Program-made: the position numbers and the translations under genes
In this document: positions 21,640-25,179 of the stretch, piece after piece
Position numbering within the stretch: the stretch's first letter is position 1
Layout: the number at the start of each line of letters is the position of its first letter
Notes under the pieces: generated by a model
What the model was told of the DNA's origin: nothing
Seen by the model: only the letters and a program-made list of their open reading frames with translations
Databases searched by the model: none
From: CALVXC01 sp036636255
GTDB lineage: Bacteria > Bacillota_I > Bacilli_A > RF39 > UBA660
Reading direction: 5' to 3'
DNA length: 25,179 nt
Assembly (NCBI GenBank): GCA_036636255.1
Contig: JAVWOV010000003.1
Coordinates: 1-25,179, forward strand

Positions 21640-23511
21640 TTAAGACTTAACACTATCATTTAAGCCATGCAATATTTCAACCATCGCCCACGTATCCTGC
21701 TTACAATACTCCACTAACTTTTGATACTTAAAAGCATAATCTAATTTATTTAATTTAGGAAAATTAGCATATGTAATCAAAGCCTCAATCCCGTTACCAA
21801 TATCCATTCCCTTATAAGTCAAATCACTAAATAACGGTAATATTTTTTTAATCGAAAAAGAACCATTCATATCCTTATGATAATAATTAAACATCTTAGC
21901 CTCATCTTCATCATAACCAAGTGCCTGATATAACTTACTATTAGTCTTAACCACAAACATTAAATCAAAAATCATATCTCGCATCGCATTAAGCTTTTTT
22001 TGATAAATCGGGAAAATATTACCAAGTTCCTTCAATCTTGTCTTTTCAAACGATTCATTATAAACCAGAATCGTCCCCCCAGAAGAAACATCAATAAACT
22101 CACACATTTTTTTAATTAAATCTTCTCTTCGGTCTAAATGATCAACAGCCAAATACTCATAATGATCACTCTCCTTATCACAAACACCCGGTGATGATTC
22201 AATATGTAAAGAAAATTGAAATACCGACTGTGTATAACAATGTTCCCCATTAAACCTAGGAAGCGGACAAGGAAAAGTTTCAAAATCAAGATGATAAATA
22301 GGATAATTAATACAACCAATTCCCGCCTTAATTTTATCTTTATTAAAATAAGGAATTCCCGAAGCAACCACATTCCTTTGAATAACATTTTTAGGTCTGT
22401 TTAGCTTATCCTCCGATACATCTAGCATATTAACAACTCCATCATTTAATAAATCATATTTTTCATATTTATTACCTATCGCATCCTTAAAGCCATAATG
22501 ATTATCAATATAATTTAAAATAGAATTACAAGGGGGAATAAACGAAAAACAAACCGGTATATACTTACAAGCAGTAGTTTTTTTATATTCACAATGCTCA
22601 CCAATCGGACAAATATCCGCCTGCAAATTATGAATATATTTAGCAACACATTGACGATCAATATCTATTTTATCCATATAATCCTTAGTCAAATTAGTTA
22701 AATCAAAATAACAAACAATATCATTACCCAAAAAATCAGTATGATAATCCGGTTCCAAACCAACCATGGCTCCATCAAAAACATAATCACAATTTAAAAC
22801 AGCCAAATAATAATGAACTTTACCGATCATATCTTCCATATTATTTTGTCTTAAATCATTTTCAATAATATATCTTTGTACCGCCAAATCATAAACATAC
22901 TTACCAGCACCATCAAAACAATTAAATAACTTAGCCTTACTTTTGTTATAATCCTTCTTGCTCATAACATCATCAAAATCATCAATATCTTCTCTTAAAT
23001 AATATATATTGTCCTTTAAAGCAAAAATAGAATTAACCTTTTTATTGCCAAATTCATCCTTATAAGACTTCCCAATACTTAAAAACTTTTTAGAAGTAGT
23101 CGCTTTAACCTCAATAATATTAAAATGATCATCCACCTTATTATAAATATCCACATAACAAAGATATCTAATTCCTTCAATTAAACAATCAAAACTCTCT
23201 TGATCAGCCGTATCTTTTGAATACTTAAACTCCCCTTTAAAATACTTGTTAGCAAGCTTACCTGCCAACAATTCAACCTTATTATAATAAGGTAACATAA
23301 CTTGCAAATGCTCATTAGTTACATCAATTATATCATTATCATCCGCATCATACATTTGACCAATTAGTTCCTCTAACTTAACCGTCTCTTCCTCATGTAA
23401 ATAATCTTCAAGCGTTACAAAACTATTAAGCTTTTCTTTCTTTAAATGATCAAGCGCTACATAACGTGGACATCTTAAATAATTAATAAAATTAGTCTTT
23501 GTAACTGCCAT
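21640..23511 (-). CDS. DUF2779 protein: Cas4/RecB-like nuclease fused to a DEDD-type exonuclease domain
   Basis: 623 residues. The N-terminal part looks like a PD-(D/E)XK nuclease of the Cas4/RecB type: CPRYVALDHL with Cys14, Asp121 (YVDIY) and the IIEVK core (Glu134, Lys136). A cysteine cluster follows at 301, 307, 315 and 321. Cys14 plus these is the Cas4-like layout for an iron-sulphur cluster. The C-terminal half carries YHLDFETF (Asp409, Glu411) and ends CKQDTWAMVEIL (Asp606), the ends of a DnaQ/DEDD fold as in DUF2779. It probably degrades or processes DNA, but no pathway is established. It overlaps the phosphorylase gene by one base (TAATG), so translation is coupled. SD GGTGAA. No terminator is seen after it. 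Confidence 0.82.
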   Translation of the reverse strand: MAVTKTNFINYLRCPRYVALDHLKKEKLNSFVTLEDYLHEEETVKLEELIGQMYDADDNDIIDVTNEHLQVMLPYYNKVELLAGKLANKYFKGEFKYSKDTADQESFDCLIEGIRYLCYVDIYNKVDDHFNIIEVKATTSKKFLSIGKSYKDEFGNKKVNSIFALKDNIYYLREDIDDFDDVMSKKDYNKSKAKLFNCFDGAGKYVYDLAVQRYIIENDLRQNNMEDMIGKVHYYLAVLNCDYVFDGAMVGLEPDYHTDFLGNDIVCYFDLTNLTKDYMDKIDIDRQCVAKYIHNLQADICPIGEHCEYKKTTACKYIPVCFSFIPPCNSILNYIDNHYGFKDAIGNKYEKYDLLNDGVVNMLDVSEDKLNRPKNVIQRNVVASGIPYFNKDKIKAGIGCINYPIYHLDFETFPCPLPRFNGEHCYTQSVFQFSLHIESSPGVCDKESDHYEYLAVDHLDRREDLIKKMCEFIDVSSGGTILVYNESFEKTRLKELGNIFPIYQKKLNAMRDMIFDLMFVVKTNSKLYQALGYDEDEAKMFNYYHKDMNGSFSIKKILPLFSDLTYKGMDIGNGIEALITYANFPKLNKLDYAFKYQKLVEYCKQDTWAMVEILHGLNDSVKS

Positions 23512-24788
23512 TAATATTCACCAACTATTTCATAAATTAACGGATTACGCTTATCTAAACAAGGCAGAATCGTAAAACATGTCAATAAATCATTAACAGC
23601 AACATCCTTATCACCAATATAAACCTTTAATAACTCCTCATCCAACAAAACAAAATCACCAACTTTTTTAGCCAATACAACCCCTACCCCATAAGAAATA
23701 ACATCATCCTTTAATAATCTTCCTGCACCCATTAATCGTACCAATTCACCAATTTTTTTAGTATTAATACCAGCAACAATTCCTGTTTTTATGCTTTTAA
23801 TAGAAACAATCTGATCAGATACCGAAATATTTTCTAAATTACCTCCCTGAGCTTTAATCATTTGCTGAAACTTTAAAAAAGCTTTACCATTATACAAGTT
23901 ATTATTAACCAAATCAAACGCTTCATTTTTATCAATTTTTTTACCCATCATAACTAAAGAAGTAGCCAAACTAACAACTAAATCTGTTAAATCCTTAGGA
24001 CCTTTACCTTTTAAAGTATTAATACTTTCTATTACCTCTAACCCATTACCAACACTATATCCTAACGGCTCGTCCATATTAGTAATAAAACATATCGTTT
24101 GCTTATTATAATGACTACCAAGCATAATTAAAATATCACTTAATTTTCTAGCTTCTTTAATATTTTTAATAAGCGCTCCCTGGCCAACCTTAACATCTAT
24201 TAAAATATTAGAAGCCCCACTAGCTATCTTTTTACTCATAATACTAGAAGCAATTAAAGCGAGTGAATCAACCGTTCCCGTTACATCCCTTAAAGCATAT
24301 ATTTTCTTATCAGCCGGTACAATATTACTAGTTTGACTAATAATAGCAACCCCTATATCGTCAACCTGTTTAATAAATTCCTTATTAGTTAAATCCGTTT
24401 TAAAACCTTTAATAGCCATAAGTTTATCAATCGTTCCTCCCGTATGTCCAAGTCCTCGACCACTCATCTTAGCCATCTTTAAACCACAACTAGCCACCAA
24501 AGGCGCTAAAATAAGCGATGTCTTATCTCCAACTCCTCCCGTCGAATGTTTATCAACAAATTTTCCTTTTATCATCGACAAATCAATGATATCGCCACTT
24601 TTTAACATCGCATCCGTTAAAAAAACAATTTCTTCATCACACATACCATTAATAACAATTGCCATCAATAGCGAACTCATCTTATAATCTTTAATATTAC
24701 CAGCTAAATATTCTAAAACAACATATTCAATTTCCTCTTTAGTTAAAACTTGATTATTTTTTTTCTTTTCAATAATATCTAAAATCAT
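23511..24788 (-). CDS. pdp: Pyrimidine-nucleoside phosphorylase
   Basis: 425 residues. It cleaves pyrimidine nucleosides with phosphate to base and (deoxy)ribose-1-phosphate for salvage. Motifs: the phosphate loop KHSTGGVGDKTS (80-91), SGRGLGHTGGTID (109-121), ADKKIYALRDVTGTVDS, SSIMSKKIASG, and the C-terminal alpha/beta domain starting about 335 (IKTGIVAGI). Deviations: the Glu that usually follows GGTxDKL is Met here, and DVKVGSGAF reads DVKVGQGAL. They lie near but not in the core phosphate site, so activity is likely. Whether uridine, thymidine or both are used cannot be told. The SD, AGAAGGTAGG, is rather distant from the ATG. Confidence 0.94.
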   Translation of the reverse strand: MILDIIEKKKNNQVLTKEEIEYVVLEYLAGNIKDYKMSSLLMAIVINGMCDEEIVFLTDAMLKSGDIIDLSMIKGKFVDKHSTGGVGDKTSLILAPLVASCGLKMAKMSGRGLGHTGGTIDKLMAIKGFKTDLTNKEFIKQVDDIGVAIISQTSNIVPADKKIYALRDVTGTVDSLALIASSIMSKKIASGASNILIDVKVGQGALIKNIKEARKLSDILIMLGSHYNKQTICFITNMDEPLGYSVGNGLEVIESINTLKGKGPKDLTDLVVSLATSLVMMGKKIDKNEAFDLVNNNLYNGKAFLKFQQMIKAQGGNLENISVSDQIVSIKSIKTGIVAGINTKKIGELVRLMGAGRLLKDDVISYGVGVVLAKKVGDFVLLDEELLKVYIGDKDVAVNDLLTCFTILPCLDKRNPLIYEIVGEY

Positions 24789-24812
24789 TAATAAAACCTA
24801 CCTTCTAATAAT

Positions 24813-24841
24813 ATTATACTATATTTTTTTATAGAAAACTA
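24813..24841 (-). promoter_or_regulatory. Probable promoter of the phosphorylase operon
   Basis: A perfect -10 TATAAT at 24818-24813, 24 bp before the ATG. The -35 is poor (AGTTTT at 24841-24836). A short CTATA/TATAG inverted repeat lies in the spacer. Confidence 0.5.
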
Positions 24842-24856
24842 GTAGTTAAATAACAT

Positions 24857-24890
24857 GAAAAAATCTTCAAATTATCATTTGAAAATTTTT
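24857..24890 (-). terminator. Probable intrinsic terminator upstream of the phosphorylase operon
   Basis: 14-nt arms (24859-24872 and 24877-24890, loop of 4) pair fully as minus-strand RNA with one G-U, and the 3' arm ends in a T run. As plus-strand RNA there is a C-A mismatch, so the minus direction is favoured. It would end transcription from the transposase fragment side. Confidence 0.55.
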
Positions 24891-25032
24891 AAACATCATC
24901 CAAACGAAAATAATTGAATCATATGGTTTATCATAATAATTTTATTAATTAAAAAGTCAAGTAAAACTTTTTGAATAATCTAAAATATGCTTAAATAGGT
25001 ACTTTATACTTGTTAAAATGAAATTAAAATAA

Positions 25033-25155
25033 CTACCTATAGTAGATTTTATTTAATTTTTCTGCAACTCGCAACTTATTTCCATTTTTTTCTATTAGAT
25101 TTTTAATTATTTCATATTTATAATTTTCATTCATTCTTAATTCAACCTTTCTCAT
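25033..25155 (-). pseudogene. N-terminal fragment of an IS transposase
   Basis: 40 codons with a proper SD (GAGGTG, 6 bases before the ATG). The start MRKVELRMNENYKYEIIKNL, then NGNKLRVAEKLN, is the pattern I know from the first helices of ISNCY/IS1202-like transposases (MxKVELRMNExxKYEVIKxLV..NGNKxRAAxKL). The frame stops at TAG just where the helix-turn-helix should continue. Nothing recognisable follows downstream, so it is a truncated remnant. The window ends 24 bases upstream, so any terminal repeat is not visible. Confidence 0.6.
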
Positions 25156-25179
25156 ATTCTTCACCTCAGTGAATTATTA

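Noticed and set aside
1..25179. CRISPR array, toxin-antitoxin pair or complete transposon
   Set aside because: No regularly spaced repeats, no paired small toxin/antitoxin genes and no intact transposase were seen.

Overview
The window is very AT-rich chromosomal DNA, almost all of it transcribed from the minus strand. It has a Gram-positive, low-GC gene set: lipoteichoic-acid synthase, PrsA, ClpC, an mraZ-rsmH-ftsL-PBP cell-division cluster, and extended Shine-Dalgarno sequences of the GGTGAT type with several TTG starts. It also carries recognisable spore-formation genes: gerE, gerM, spoIIIAH and two tiny spore-type peptides. The best guess is an endospore-forming or recently spore-forming member of the Bacilli (Bacillota) with a small AT-rich genome, such as the uncultured gut lineages. 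The family cannot be fixed from this window. TGA is an ordinary stop (recX ends with it).

Layout, left to right. 1-877: a RhuM-family accessory gene with a one-base frameshift, running off the left edge. It lies on the 3' side of a tRNA-Arg(UCU) gene (1145-1221), so an island boundary is possible. 1269-3155: gerM, gerE and spoIIIAH. 3211-6553: signal peptidase I, rplS, an unknown gene, trmD, rimM and a TrmH-family RNA methyltransferase (ribosome maturation and export). 6664-7203 (plus strand): a DUF308 membrane protein. 7224-8196: an orphan type IV pilin-like protein and an uncharacterised protein. 8206-8846: no intact gene. It holds a decayed plus-strand reading frame followed by a good plus-strand terminator; I see nothing in 8666-8756. 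8847-11548: LTA synthase and a membrane-anchored partner of unknown function. 11675-15477: PBP, ftsL, rsmH and mraZ with MraZ boxes. 15664-15901: two short spore-type peptides that standard length cut-offs miss. 16038-17039 (plus): prsA. 17049-18905: recX and an unknown two-gene unit. 18939-21556: clpC and rpoZ. 21640-24788: pyrimidine-nucleoside phosphorylase translationally coupled to a DUF2779 nuclease. 25033-25155: a transposase N-terminal fragment.

How the parts work together. GerM and SpoIIIAH are parts of the same mother cell-forespore channel (the SpoIIIA-SpoIIQ complex). GerE is the last transcription factor of the mother-cell cascade. Both gerE and the small-peptide pair are preceded by sequences resembling sigma-K promoters, so the window may contain a small coherent late-sporulation regulon. 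PrsA, signal peptidase, LtaS and the division PBP form the envelope-building theme. The strongest genome-scale observation is that nine intrinsic terminator hairpins overlap or directly abut stop codons. In other Firmicutes this signature accompanies RNA polymerase running ahead of the ribosome.
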